In this document: piece after piece, positions 1 through 7,506 of the stretch | Numbering within the stretch: position 1 is the first letter of the stretch | Layout: every line of letters begins with the position of its first letter | Origin: Eubacterium sp. UBA5416 | Lineage (GTDB): Bacteria; Bacillota; Clostridia; Lachnospirales; Lachnospiraceae | Direction: 5' to 3' | DNA length: 16,948 bases | Assembly: GCA_002409525.1 (NCBI GenBank) | Contig: DHNM01000038.1 | Coordinates: 1 to 16,948, forward strand | The notes under the pieces: model-generated | The model's input: only the letters and a program-made list of their open reading frames with translations | Databases searched by the model: none | What the model was told of the DNA's origin: nothing | Translations under genes and position numbers: made by a program

Positions 1-293
1 CCTGTCGGTCCGGTAGGTCCGGTAGGCCCGCCGGAAGGCCCGGCCGGTCCCGTAGCCCCGGTCGCTCCGTCAGCCCCGGTTTCGCCTCTTAATCCTCTTG
101 GACCTATAGGACCCATAGGTCCTTCCGGTCCTTCCGGTCCTCTCGGACCTACAGGCCCTCTTGGTCCGGCAGGACCTGTAGGCCCGGTGGGACCTATATT
201 GACAGGGCAAGACGGCCCGGATGGCCTGCAGCTGCATCTGTTATATGCATTATATCGGTTTTCGTAATCATTATTATTGTAATTTCTTCGCAT
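1..293 (-). CDS. Collagen-like Gly-X-Y repeat protein, N-terminal part (runs off the left edge)
   Basis: This gene is read on the minus strand from an ATG at 293 and continues beyond position 1, so only about 97 codons are visible. A strong AGGAGG lies 7 bases before the ATG. The first ~33 residues are a polar leader rich in Asn, Tyr and Arg with three cysteines (CSC at about residues 20-22, and Cys29), with no obvious signal peptide. From about residue 34 the chain becomes a Gly-Pro-X/Gly-X-Y collagen-like repeat, with triplets such as GPT, GPA, GPR, GPE and GAT. One extra glycine breaks the triplet register near residue 89. Proteins of this shape in Bacillus and Clostridium, such as the BclA group, form filaments on the spore exosporium. 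Assignment to the spore surface is inferred from this similarity and from the sigma-K-like promoter upstream. The C-terminal domain, which would classify it further, lies outside the window. Confidence 0.85.
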   Translation of the reverse strand, partial: MRRNYNNNDYENRYNAYNRCSCRPSGPSCPVNIGPTGPTGPAGPRGPVGPRGPEGPEGPMGPIGPRGLRGETGADGATGATGPAGPSGGPTGPTGPT

Positions 294-339
294 GAATAAA
301 CCTCCTTTTTGAATCCGCAGAGTATTTTCTCTGCTAATA

Positions 340-366
340 TAGTATATGCTGTCAAAAAAGATCTGT
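340..366 (-). promoter_or_regulatory. Candidate sigma-K-type sporulation promoter of the collagen-like gene
   Basis: On the minus strand the sequence CATATACTA (340-348) fits the sigma-K -10 consensus CATANNNTA exactly. An AC dinucleotide (365-366) stands 16 bases upstream, which fits the short -35 element of that factor. The site lies about 47 bases before the ATG at 293. A TTGACA also occurs nearby (347-352 on the complementary strand) but has no -10 at a proper distance. The sigma-K consensus is short, so this rests on the match plus the nature of the gene. Confidence 0.5.
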
Positions 367-384
367 TCATGTGAAAAACGGTCG

Positions 385-430
385 AAAAAAGGGCAGCGCA
401 TCAGCTAATGATAAGCGATACAGTGCCCTT
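385..430 (-). terminator. Intrinsic terminator of the dehydratase/activase fusion gene
   Basis: About 30 bases after the stop codon of the 460-4701 gene, the minus strand can form a hairpin. The outer stem is AAGGGCA with TGCCCTT (424-430 with 389-395). The inner helices are GCG/CGC (415-417 with 397-399) and ATCA/TGAT (409-412 with 400-403). A run of six T residues follows (complement of 385-390). The long stem is interrupted by an internal loop, but the outer stem directly before the T-tract is perfect. Confidence 0.75.
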
Positions 431-459
431 GCGGAACTATTGTCTGAAATCCATTTGCT

Positions 460-3400
460 TCAGCCAGCCTGGATTTTACGATTGTCAAGGTTTTTACCCG
501 CAGTCGAGAGCATCAGCTTGATTCGATTTAGCTGATTTACCTCGGAAGCTCCGGGATCATAATCGATTGCCACGATATTGGACTTGGGGTATTTCTTTCG
601 GATGGATTTAATAACACCCTTGCCGACAATGTGGTTTGGCAGGCAGCCAAACGGCTGTATACAAACGATGTTCGGTACATCGTTATGAATAAGTTCCAGC
701 ATTTCTCCAGTCAGAAACCATCCTTCACCGGTCTGGTTACCGACCGAAACGATAGGTGATGCCATCTTTGCCAGATCCTCAATCTTTGCCGGAGGTGTGA
801 AATGTTTACTCTTTTTAAATTCTTCTGTGCTGGCGCTGCGGAGCCAGTTGACAAATTTGATCCCAAGATTAGCAATTTGTGCTTTACTCTTCTTGAATCC
901 ATAATGCTCAACTTTGAAATTTGAATTATAGAAGCAGTAGCACATGAAATCAATCAGATCCGGGCACACCGCCTCAGCACCTTCCTTTTCGAGTAGTTCA
1001 GCCAAATGGTTATTGGCAGCCGGAAGAAACTTAACCAGAATCTCTCCTACGATACCAACCTTCGGTTTTACTTCATCTGTGATCGGCAGGTTGTCAAAAT
1101 CGCGGATGATCGTACGGCAGATCTGTTTATATTTGGTATGACTGATATGCTTTCCACTCAGAAACCTGATACAGTAGCGTTCCCACTTCCTGTGAAGCCT
1201 GTCGGCAGATCCCTTTTCAACCTCATAAGGACGCATACGGTAAAGGCATTTCATCAGAATATCTCCGAATGCAGCTGCATAGGAAACTCGAAGTCCAAGG
1301 CCGGCTGTGAGCTTGAATCCGGGATTACTCTCAAGGCCACTCAGGTTTAAAGAGATTACCGGGATCTGTGTCATGCCGGTTTTTTCGAGTGCACGGCGTA
1401 TAAATGCAATATAATTGGATGCACGGCATCCGCCCCCGGTCTGCGACATGATAATCGCGACTTTATCCAAGTCGTATTTTCCAGACTGCAGGGCCTCCAT
1501 AATCTGCCCTACGACCATCAGGGAAGGATAGCAGGCATCGTTATTGACATATTTAAGTCCGATGTTGACGGCCTCTTTATTGTCATTTGGCAGAACTACC
1601 AGGTTGTAACCACTTGCCCGAAATGCTGCTTCCATGATTGAAAAATGGATAGGCGACATCTGGGGACAGAGAATGGTGTAATCCTTGCGCATTTCTTTTG
1701 TAAACGACACCTTCTCAATCGAAGACGGCTGAATATTACGCCTGGTCTTGGCATTGTCTCTGGCGCGAATGGCGGCGAGAAGAGAACGGACACGAATCCG
1801 GGCGGCTCCAAGGTTATTTACTTCATCAATTTTAAGGCACGTGTATATTTTATCGCTGTTTGTGAGAATCTCATATACCTGGTCTGTGGTGACAGCGTCC
1901 AGTCCACAGCCAAAAGAATTTAACTGAATCATATCGAGATCATCTCTCGTTTTAAGGTAATTGGCAGCCGCATACAGTCTCGTGTGGTACATCCACTGAT
2001 CATTCACACGGAGCGGACGTTCCAGGGGAGCCAGATGAGAGACAGAATCTTCTGTCAAAACTGCAATACCATAGGAATTGATCATATCCGGGATACCGTG
2101 GTGAATCTCGGGATCGACATGATAGGGGCGTCCGGCGAGAACAATACCCCTTTTGTGATTCTTTTCCAGCCAGCCCAGAGTTTCCTCGCCTTTTTTCTCA
2201 ATATCTTTTCTCATATGTGCCAGTTCTGCCCAGCCTTTATGGACAGCTTCACGTACTTCCTTTTCCGGAATCTGTGAAAATTCCTTTACAAGTCCGTCGG
2301 CCAGAACCTTTTCGTTTGTAAATGCCAGGAACGGATTTCGAAACTTAATGGAAGGATCTTTCAGTTCATCCACGTTGTTTTTTATGTTTTCCGCATATGA
2401 GGTGACGATTGGACAGTTATAATGGTTGACTGCATCCGGAAATTCGTTGCGCTCATAAGGAATACAAGGGTAGAAGATGTATTTCACACCGTGCTTAATC
2501 AGCCAGGTTACATGGCCATGAGCCAGCTTTGCCGGATAACATTCTGATTCACTCGGGATAGACTCTATACCCTGTTCGTAAATCTTATGCGAAGAGGACG
2601 GAGAGAGAACTACCTGATATTTTAAAGCTGTAAAAAATGTATACCAGAATGGATAATCCTCAAACATGTTCAGTACGCGGGGAATTCCAACCTGACCTCT
2701 TGATGCTTCTTTTTCACTTAAAGGTTTATACCTAAAGAGTCTCTTGTACTTGTAATCGAAGAGGTTGGGAACATTACTTTTCTTGCGTTCCTTTCCCAGA
2801 CCGCGTTCACAGCGGTTTCCGCTGATGTAGTGCCGGCCTCCGGAGAAATTGTTGACTGTCAGACGGCAGTTATTCGTACATCCGCCGCAGTTTACCATTT
2901 TGGTGGAGTACTTCAAGGTATTGATTTCTTCGATGGGAAGCATCGTTGTTGCTTTATCATCACTGTAACGCTCCCGTGCAATAAGTGCGGCGCCAAAAGC
3001 CCCCATAATTCCGGCAATATCAGGGCGAATGGCCTGGCAGTCGGCAATTCTCTCGAAGCTTTTGAGGACGGCATCATTATAGAAGGTTCCACCCTGAACG
3101 ACGATATGTTTTCCAAGTTCAGAGGCATCAGACACTTTGATTACCTTATAAAGGGCATTCTTGATCACTGAATATGCGAGCCCTGCGGATATATCTGCAA
3201 CCGTGGCCCCCTCTTTTTGCGCCTGTTTCACTTTAGAGTTCATAAATACAGTGCAGCGGGTTCCAAGATCGATGGGGTTCTCGGCGAACAATGCGGCCTT
3301 GGCGAAGTCCTGGACGCTGTAGTTCAGGGACTGGGCAAAAGTCTCAATGAATGAACCACATCCGGAGGAACATGCTTCGTTTAACTGTACACTGTCGACG

Positions 3401-4701
3401 GCATGGTTTTTGATCTTAATACATTTCATATCCTGGCCGCCGATATCGAGAATACAGTCTACAAGCGGATCAAAGAATGCAGCCGCGTAATAGTGAGAGA
3501 TTGTCTCAACTTCACCGTCATCCAGCAGGAGCGCATTTTTAATCAGAGCTTCTCCATAGCCCGTGGAACAGGAATACACAATATGTGCCTTTTCAGGCAG
3601 ATGATCATAAATCTCCTGTATGGCTTTTATCGAGGTATCAAGCGGACTTCCATGATTATTGCTGTAAAAACTGTACAGCAGAGCACCGTCCTCGCCGATC
3701 AGAGCGGCCTTTGTTGTCGTAGATCCCGCATCGATACCGAGGTAACAGTTTCCCTCATAAGATGACAGATCCCCTGTTACAACCTTGTTTTTACTCTGGC
3801 GTTCCAGAAACTTATCATATTCTTCCTGTGAAGAGAACAGTGGCTGCATACGCTCAACCTCAAAATCAATTTTCACTCTCTTATGAAGCTGATCAATTAA
3901 ATTGTCCAGAGAAATCTGAACTTTTTCATCGGCATTTAAAGCACTTCCGATTGCTGCGAACAGATGCGAATTGTCAGGTGCTATCGTATGTTCATCGTCA
4001 AGACTTAAAGTTCTTATGAAACATTTCTTCAGTTCCGGAAGAAAATGCAGCGGACCTCCGAGGAATGCAATATGTCCGCGGATCGGCTTTCCACATGCAA
4101 GGCCGGAGATTGTCTGGTTGACAACGGCCTGAAAGACAGAAACCGCGAGATCTTCTTTTGTGGCCCCCTCATTGATCAGAGGCTGGATATCTGTTTTGGC
4201 GAATACACCGCAGCGGGCGGCAATAGGATAGATAGAGTGATAGTTTTTGGCATATTCATTCAGTCCTGCCGCGTCTGTCTGCAGCAGCGAAGCCATCTGA
4301 TCTATAAAGGATCCTGTGCCTCCGGCACAGATTCCGTTCATTCTCTGCTCCACATTGCCATTTTCAAAGTAAATGATTTTGGCATCTTCTCCGCCAAGCT
4401 CGATGGCAACGTCAGTTTTGGGTTCATGAGCTTTAAGAGCAGAGGAAACTGCAATCACTTCCTGAACAAACGGGATTTTCAGATGTTTTGAGAGAGTCAG
4501 TCCACCGGAACCGGTAATCACGGGGCTTAAGTTCATCTCCCCGAGTTGATCATGTGCTTTTACCAGAAGCTTTTCGAGGGCTCCCTGGATGTCGGCATAA
4601 TGCCTTTCGTAGTCCGAGAACAGCAGGTTATGCTGTTCATCAAGAATGGCTATCTTAACGGTAGTTGAACCAATGTCAATACCAAGTGTATATGTAATCA
4701 T
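460..4701 (-). CDS. Double BadF/HgdC-type activase fused to a 2-hydroxyacyl-CoA dehydratase-like protein (1413 aa)
   Basis: This large single-chain protein belongs to the acyl-CoA dehydratase activase-related family of anaerobes. Residues 1-255 and 318-580 are two ASKHA ATPase domains, with LGIDIGSTT and LGIDAGSTT phosphate loops and ELGGED and DIGGQD second motifs. Both keep the two cysteines that hold the bridging [4Fe-4S] cluster in HgdC-type activases (Cys125/Cys164 and Cys444/Cys483). A Cys-rich segment (C605, C608, C612, C631) follows. A DUF2229-like region covers about 672-985, and an HgdB-like dehydratase region covers about 1004-1400, with CPQMSP, GGGCRASN and QPFGCLPNH. In the known system the activase couples ATP hydrolysis to one-electron reduction of the dehydratase; here both functions seem joined, but the substrate is unknown. 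The start at 4701 is preferred over the upstream in-frame ATG at 4737 because AAGGAG lies 9-10 bases before it and IDIGSTT then sits at the usual N-terminal place. The gene stands alone between its own promoter and terminator. Confidence 0.9.
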   Translation of the reverse strand: MITYTLGIDIGSTTVKIAILDEQHNLLFSDYERHYADIQGALEKLLVKAHDQLGEMNLSPVITGSGGLTLSKHLKIPFVQEVIAVSSALKAHEPKTDVAIELGGEDAKIIYFENGNVEQRMNGICAGGTGSFIDQMASLLQTDAAGLNEYAKNYHSIYPIAARCGVFAKTDIQPLINEGATKEDLAVSVFQAVVNQTISGLACGKPIRGHIAFLGGPLHFLPELKKCFIRTLSLDDEHTIAPDNSHLFAAIGSALNADEKVQISLDNLIDQLHKRVKIDFEVERMQPLFSSQEEYDKFLERQSKNKVVTGDLSSYEGNCYLGIDAGSTTTKAALIGEDGALLYSFYSNNHGSPLDTSIKAIQEIYDHLPEKAHIVYSCSTGYGEALIKNALLLDDGEVETISHYYAAAFFDPLVDCILDIGGQDMKCIKIKNHAVDSVQLNEACSSGCGSFIETFAQSLNYSVQDFAKAALFAENPIDLGTRCTVFMNSKVKQAQKEGATVADISAGLAYSVIKNALYKVIKVSDASELGKHIVVQGGTFYNDAVLKSFERIADCQAIRPDIAGIMGAFGAALIARERYSDDKATTMLPIEEINTLKYSTKMVNCGGCTNNCRLTVNNFSGGRHYISGNRCERGLGKERKKSNVPNLFDYKYKRLFRYKPLSEKEASRGQVGIPRVLNMFEDYPFWYTFFTALKYQVVLSPSSSHKIYEQGIESIPSESECYPAKLAHGHVTWLIKHGVKYIFYPCIPYERNEFPDAVNHYNCPIVTSYAENIKNNVDELKDPSIKFRNPFLAFTNEKVLADGLVKEFSQIPEKEVREAVHKGWAELAHMRKDIEKKGEETLGWLEKNHKRGIVLAGRPYHVDPEIHHGIPDMINSYGIAVLTEDSVSHLAPLERPLRVNDQWMYHTRLYAAANYLKTRDDLDMIQLNSFGCGLDAVTTDQVYEILTNSDKIYTCLKIDEVNNLGAARIRVRSLLAAIRARDNAKTRRNIQPSSIEKVSFTKEMRKDYTILCPQMSPIHFSIMEAAFRASGYNLVVLPNDNKEAVNIGLKYVNNDACYPSLMVVGQIMEALQSGKYDLDKVAIIMSQTGGGCRASNYIAFIRRALEKTGMTQIPVISLNLSGLESNPGFKLTAGLGLRVSYAAAFGDILMKCLYRMRPYEVEKGSADRLHRKWERYCIRFLSGKHISHTKYKQICRTIIRDFDNLPITDEVKPKVGIVGEILVKFLPAANNHLAELLEKEGAEAVCPDLIDFMCYCFYNSNFKVEHYGFKKSKAQIANLGIKFVNWLRSASTEEFKKSKHFTPPAKIEDLAKMASPIVSVGNQTGEGWFLTGEMLELIHNDVPNIVCIQPFGCLPNHIVGKGVIKSIRKKYPKSNIVAIDYDPGASEVNQLNRIKLMLSTAGKNLDNRKIQAG

Positions 4702-4753
4702 AAAAAAGAACTCCTTTTTCACAGTCATAATTTTCACTTAACTGTAGGTTAAC

Positions 4754-4829
4754 TAGTATAGAAATCTGCCCTGACGGGCTGTATTTTGCAGGCATGCACA
4801 GCCTGATCTTTTTTGTTTTGTCTATACTA
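4754..4829. repeat. Inverted repeat enclosing two small hairpins in the divergent intergenic region
   Basis: A perfect 9-base inverted repeat (TAGTATAGA at 4754-4762, TCTATACTA at 4821-4829) encloses two hairpins. One is GCCC-TGAC-GGGC (4768-4779). The other is CAGGC/GCCTG (4789-4793 with 4801-4805). The distal arm overlaps the predicted start site of the minus-strand promoter, so the repeat may be a DNA operator rather than an RNA stem, while the two inner hairpins would lie in the 5' leader of the 460-4701 gene. The sequence matches no riboswitch class I can recognise. The rest of the 4702-4973 spacer is AT-rich, and I see no convincing promoter for the plus-strand gene at 4974. Confidence 0.5.
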
Positions 4830-4830
4830 T

Positions 4831-4859
4831 ATTATACGACAAAAGTTAAGATTTATCAA
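4831..4859 (-). promoter_or_regulatory. Sigma-A promoter of the dehydratase/activase fusion gene
   Basis: On the minus strand TTGATA (4854-4859) and a perfect TATAAT (4831-4836) are separated by 17 bases. Transcription would start near 4823, giving a leader of about 120 bases before the ATG at 4701. Confidence 0.8.
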
Positions 4860-4973
4860 TTGACAAAAAAATGGTTTTATGACTCAGAACCTACATTTTC
4901 TCTTGATAATTTTTAATATGGCGTAATCTAGTAAAGATTTCCTTGTGTATATTGTAAAGGAGAGTGATAAGAA

Positions 4974-5945
4974 ATGAAAATGATACTGGAATTTCTGGGA
5001 GGGCTGGCGCTGTTCGAATACGGTATGAATCTGATGACGGAAAGTCTGAAAAGTACTGCCGGAGACCGGATGAGACATATCCTGGCGATTATGACAAAAA
5101 ATCCTCTCGCGGGTGTACTTGCCGGTACAATTGTCTCAGCGGTACTGCAGAGCAGCGGAGTGGTTACGGTTATGGTGATCGGACTTGTGAGTGCTGAGTT
5201 TATGACACTTCCACAGGCCGTCTCAGTTATTATGGGGGCAAATATCGGCACCACAGTGACAGCACAGCTATTCGCATTTCAAATGAATGATTACATATGG
5301 GCGGTCGTTTTTATCGGAGTTGTCATATGCTTTATCAGCGAGAAAGAAAATACAAAGCTCGCAGGCCTGATTTTGCTGGGATGCGGGATACTCTTTGTCG
5401 GTATCGATACAATGAAAGAGGCGATGGAGCCTCTGGCGGCAAGTGATGTATTCATAAATATGATAAAAAAAGTGTCCAACGTACCGGTTCTCGGAGTATT
5501 GGTCGGAACTTTGATGACGATGGTTGTACAGAGCAGCAACGCTACGATTGCCGTCCTGCAAAGTCTTGCTTCCCAGCCCGCAAAGGATGGAGTGAGCAGC
5601 ATCATAGGACTTTCGGGTGCTATTGCCATTATGATGGGCGATAATATCGGAACCACCTTTATCTCGCTGCTGGCAAGTGTCGGTCAGACAGTGAATGCCA
5701 AACGCACAGCCGTCTGTCACAGCTTTCTGAACATCAGCGGCAGTGTATTGTTTCTGATGCTGCTGCCAAAGTTTACAGACTTAATTGTACGAATATCACC
5801 CAAAGGACCTGAGGTGCAGGTGATCTCCAGACAGATTGCAAATTCCCATACTGTGTTTAACCTTGCGGGCACCATCCTGTGGCTGCCATTTGTCGGGGTA
5901 ATGGTAAAGATTGTAAAAATTCTGGTTCCGGGTGAGAACGAATAA
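4974..5945 (+). CDS. Na/Pi-cotransporter family membrane protein, short form (323 aa)
   Basis: This is an inner-membrane transporter of the Na+/phosphate symporter (NptA/YjbB-like, PF02690) family. The family's inverted duplicate core is visible. QSS occurs at residues 59-61 and again at 186-188, and each copy is followed by a glycine-rich re-entrant motif, GANIGTT (88-94) and GDNIGTT (222-228). The late motifs HSFLNISG (249-256) and HTVFNLAG (292-299) are also typical. About eight hydrophobic segments cover most of the chain. Many relatives are about 550 residues long with a PhoU-like cytoplasmic tail. This one ends shortly after the last membrane segment and lacks that tail, as shorter family members do. 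AAAGGAG lies about 9 bases before the ATG. Transport of phosphate is inferred from the family; short members have not all been shown to carry phosphate. The gene reads away from the fusion gene and is followed by an insertion sequence. Confidence 0.88.
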   Translation: MKMILEFLGGLALFEYGMNLMTESLKSTAGDRMRHILAIMTKNPLAGVLAGTIVSAVLQSSGVVTVMVIGLVSAEFMTLPQAVSVIMGANIGTTVTAQLFAFQMNDYIWAVVFIGVVICFISEKENTKLAGLILLGCGILFVGIDTMKEAMEPLAASDVFINMIKKVSNVPVLGVLVGTLMTMVVQSSNATIAVLQSLASQPAKDGVSSIIGLSGAIAIMMGDNIGTTFISLLASVGQTVNAKRTAVCHSFLNISGSVLFLMLLPKFTDLIVRISPKGPEVQVISRQIANSHTVFNLAGTILWLPFVGVMVKIVKILVPGENE

Positions 5946-5990
5946 TTGCCTTGCATTGTACGGATTCATCTTATCAGATAGTGTCGTAAA

Positions 5991-6013
5991 ACCCCTTGCT
6001 TTAGCTATGGGGA
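5991..6013 (+). repeat. Left-end subterminal hairpin of the IS element
   Basis: CCCC (5992-5995) pairs with GGGG (6009-6012) around an imperfect GCTTTAGC core. The same core occurs in the right-end hairpin. In this family TnpA recognises such hairpins on single-stranded DNA. The AAAA just before the foot would be the left guide tetranucleotide. Confidence 0.75.
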
Positions 6014-6095
6014 TATAAGACACGTTCATCGAATTTACGCAAGTAATTGAGTATGGACAAAAAGTATTGTATCAAGTAGAAATATACAGTATAAT

Positions 6096-6424
6096 ATAAA
6101 TACAACATATAAACAAACAACAATATCGTCTATTCTTGTAAGTGCCATGTTGTATGGTGTCCGAAATACAGGCGAAAAGTATTAACAAACGGTGTAGATG
6201 CCGATTAAAGGAATTGCTCCTTGAGGATGCTGCAAATCTTTGGAAATAGAAATCATACCAGACTATGTACACATACTGATGGAAGTAGACCCACAGTTCG
6301 GCATTCACAAAACTGTGAAGTCTTTCAAGGGATATACTTCCCGGAAGTCATTAAGCAATACATTGAAAATCAGAAAACATCACAAAGGCAAAAGGACAAG
6401 TTGGGATCATGCAAAAAGGTGTAA
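6096..6424 (+). pseudogene. tnpA: Degenerate Y1 transposase (tnpA) of the IS200/IS605 family
   Basis: Pieces of a TnpA reading frame are scattered over three frames. One piece, from about 6116, reads NNNIVYSCKCHVVWCPKYRR, the usual N-terminal block with its strand-forming core. A frame change near 6205 gives RLKELLLEDA. A further change near 6240 gives LEIEIIPDYVHILMEVDPQF, in which HIL corresponds to the HUH region with its second histidine replaced (DYVHIL rather than DHVHIL). After KGYTSR (near 6340) the frame changes again to EVIKQYIENQKTS, the normal C-terminus. The intervening 25-30 residues of the Trp/Tyr-rich catalytic stretch (family LWTNSYF region) are missing. No start codon survives. 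The last frame ends at 6424, overlapping the tnpB start by 16 bases, which preserves the native gene junction. The protein cannot be made in functional form, so the element should not move unless another copy supplies TnpA. Confidence 0.85.
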
Positions 6425-7506
6425 AATTCAGAATCTATCCGAATAAGGAACAGCAAAGCTTAATAAATCAAACGCTCGGTTGCTGCAGACTCATCTACAA
6501 CAAAGGTCTTGCTATGCGAAATGCTGCCTGCCAAAGCGGTGAAAAAATCGGCTATTCACAGACTTCCGAAATGCTGACAGATTTGAAAAAAGATGATGAT
6601 TTCGCATTTCTAAAAGCAGTAGATTCCATTGCATTACAGCAATCCCTGCGAGACCTTAATAGAGGTTTTGTAAACTTCTTTCAGAAACGTGCAGGGTATC
6701 CACAGTTTAAAAGCAGGCATAATCGCCACCAGTCCTATCGGACGGTCAATCAAGGCGATAACATTCGCATTGTGGGAAGATATTTGAAGCTCCCTAAACT
6801 GGGATATGTCAAGGTGCATCAGTCTATGGAAACAGGTAAAATCAAGAATGTAACGATTGAGCATACACCTACAGGAAAATACTTTGCGGTTTTGAATGTA
6901 GAGTTTGATCCCCTTCCGAGGAAAAATCAGGGTGGTACGATCGGCATTGATGTAGGAATTAAGGCATTCTATTCCGACAGTAACGGAAATGTGGTATCCA
7001 ACCCCAAATACCTTGAAAAATCCATGCGTAAGCTCATACGTGAACAGCGTAAATTGTCGCGCAGGCAAAAAGGCTCTCATAATCGCAGCAGACAGCGTGT
7101 AAAAGCTGCATTAGTCCATGAAAAGATTACCAATCAGAGAAACGATTTTTTACAAAAACAGTCCACTATGCTGATTCGCGAAAACCAAACGATCTGCATA
7201 GAAGATTTGAAAGTAGAAAATATGATGCGAAATCATAAGTTAGCACAGCATATAGGCTCTGCATCATGGGCTAAGTTCTTTGATATACTTACCTATAAAT
7301 CTGGTTGGTATGGGAACGACATTGTAAAAGTGCCTGCTATGTATCCGAGCAGCCAGACATGTTCCATATGTGGGTATAAAAATCCGCTGGTAAAAAATCT
7401 TGCAGTCCGTAACTGGGTGTGTCCTGAGTGCAAAACAAAGCATGACAGAGATACCAATGCAAGTATCAATATATTGAATAAAGGACTGCAAGTGCAGTCA
7501 GCGTAA
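6409..7506 (+). CDS. tnpB: TnpB RNA-guided endonuclease of the IS200/IS605 element (365 aa)
   Basis: This is a full-length TnpB/OrfB protein. Characterised members use an omega-RNA made from the element's right end to cut DNA next to a short target-adjacent motif, and are ancestral to Cas12. The N-terminal KFRIYPNKEQ motif (6-15) and helical WED/REC-type region come first. The RuvC-like nuclease follows, with Asp181 in GIDVG, Glu265 in CIEDL, and the DRD motif (346-348) supplying the third acid. A zinc ribbon with Cys318, Cys321, Cys338 and Cys341 is inserted between them. All these residues are present and there is no frame break, in contrast to tnpA. The ATG at 6409 overlaps the tnpA remnant and has no strong ribosome binding site, consistent with translation coupled to tnpA in the original element. 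Base composition is more AT-rich than the flanking genes, as expected for a transferred element. Confidence 0.93.
   Translation: MQKGVKFRIYPNKEQQSLINQTLGCCRLIYNKGLAMRNAACQSGEKIGYSQTSEMLTDLKKDDDFAFLKAVDSIALQQSLRDLNRGFVNFFQKRAGYPQFKSRHNRHQSYRTVNQGDNIRIVGRYLKLPKLGYVKVHQSMETGKIKNVTIEHTPTGKYFAVLNVEFDPLPRKNQGGTIGIDVGIKAFYSDSNGNVVSNPKYLEKSMRKLIREQRKLSRRQKGSHNRSRQRVKAALVHEKITNQRNDFLQKQSTMLIRENQTICIEDLKVENMMRNHKLAQHIGSASWAKFFDILTYKSGWYGNDIVKVPAMYPSSQTCSICGYKNPLVKNLAVRNWVCPECKTKHDRDTNASINILNKGLQVQSA

Noticed and set aside
1..200. GC-rich repeat block at the left edge as a non-coding satellite or CRISPR
   Set aside because: It translates without a stop into a Gly-X-Y repeat behind a good ATG and ribosome binding site.
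4045..4491. 148-residue open frame on the plus strand
   Set aside because: It is antisense to the well-supported 1413-residue gene, has no ribosome binding site and shows no protein family likeness.
4789..4817. Plus-strand hairpin CAGGC/GCCTG followed by T-rich sequence, looking like a terminator
   Set aside because: Both neighbouring genes point away from this spacer, so no plus-strand transcript is expected to reach it; the stem is only 5 bp and the T-run starts 3 bases after it.
4860..4865. TTGACA as a -35 box for the Na/Pi transporter gene
   Set aside because: No acceptable -10 hexamer lies 16-18 bases downstream.
6634..7080. 148-residue open frame on the minus strand inside the IS element
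   Set aside because: Antisense shadow of tnpB, whose motifs are unambiguous.
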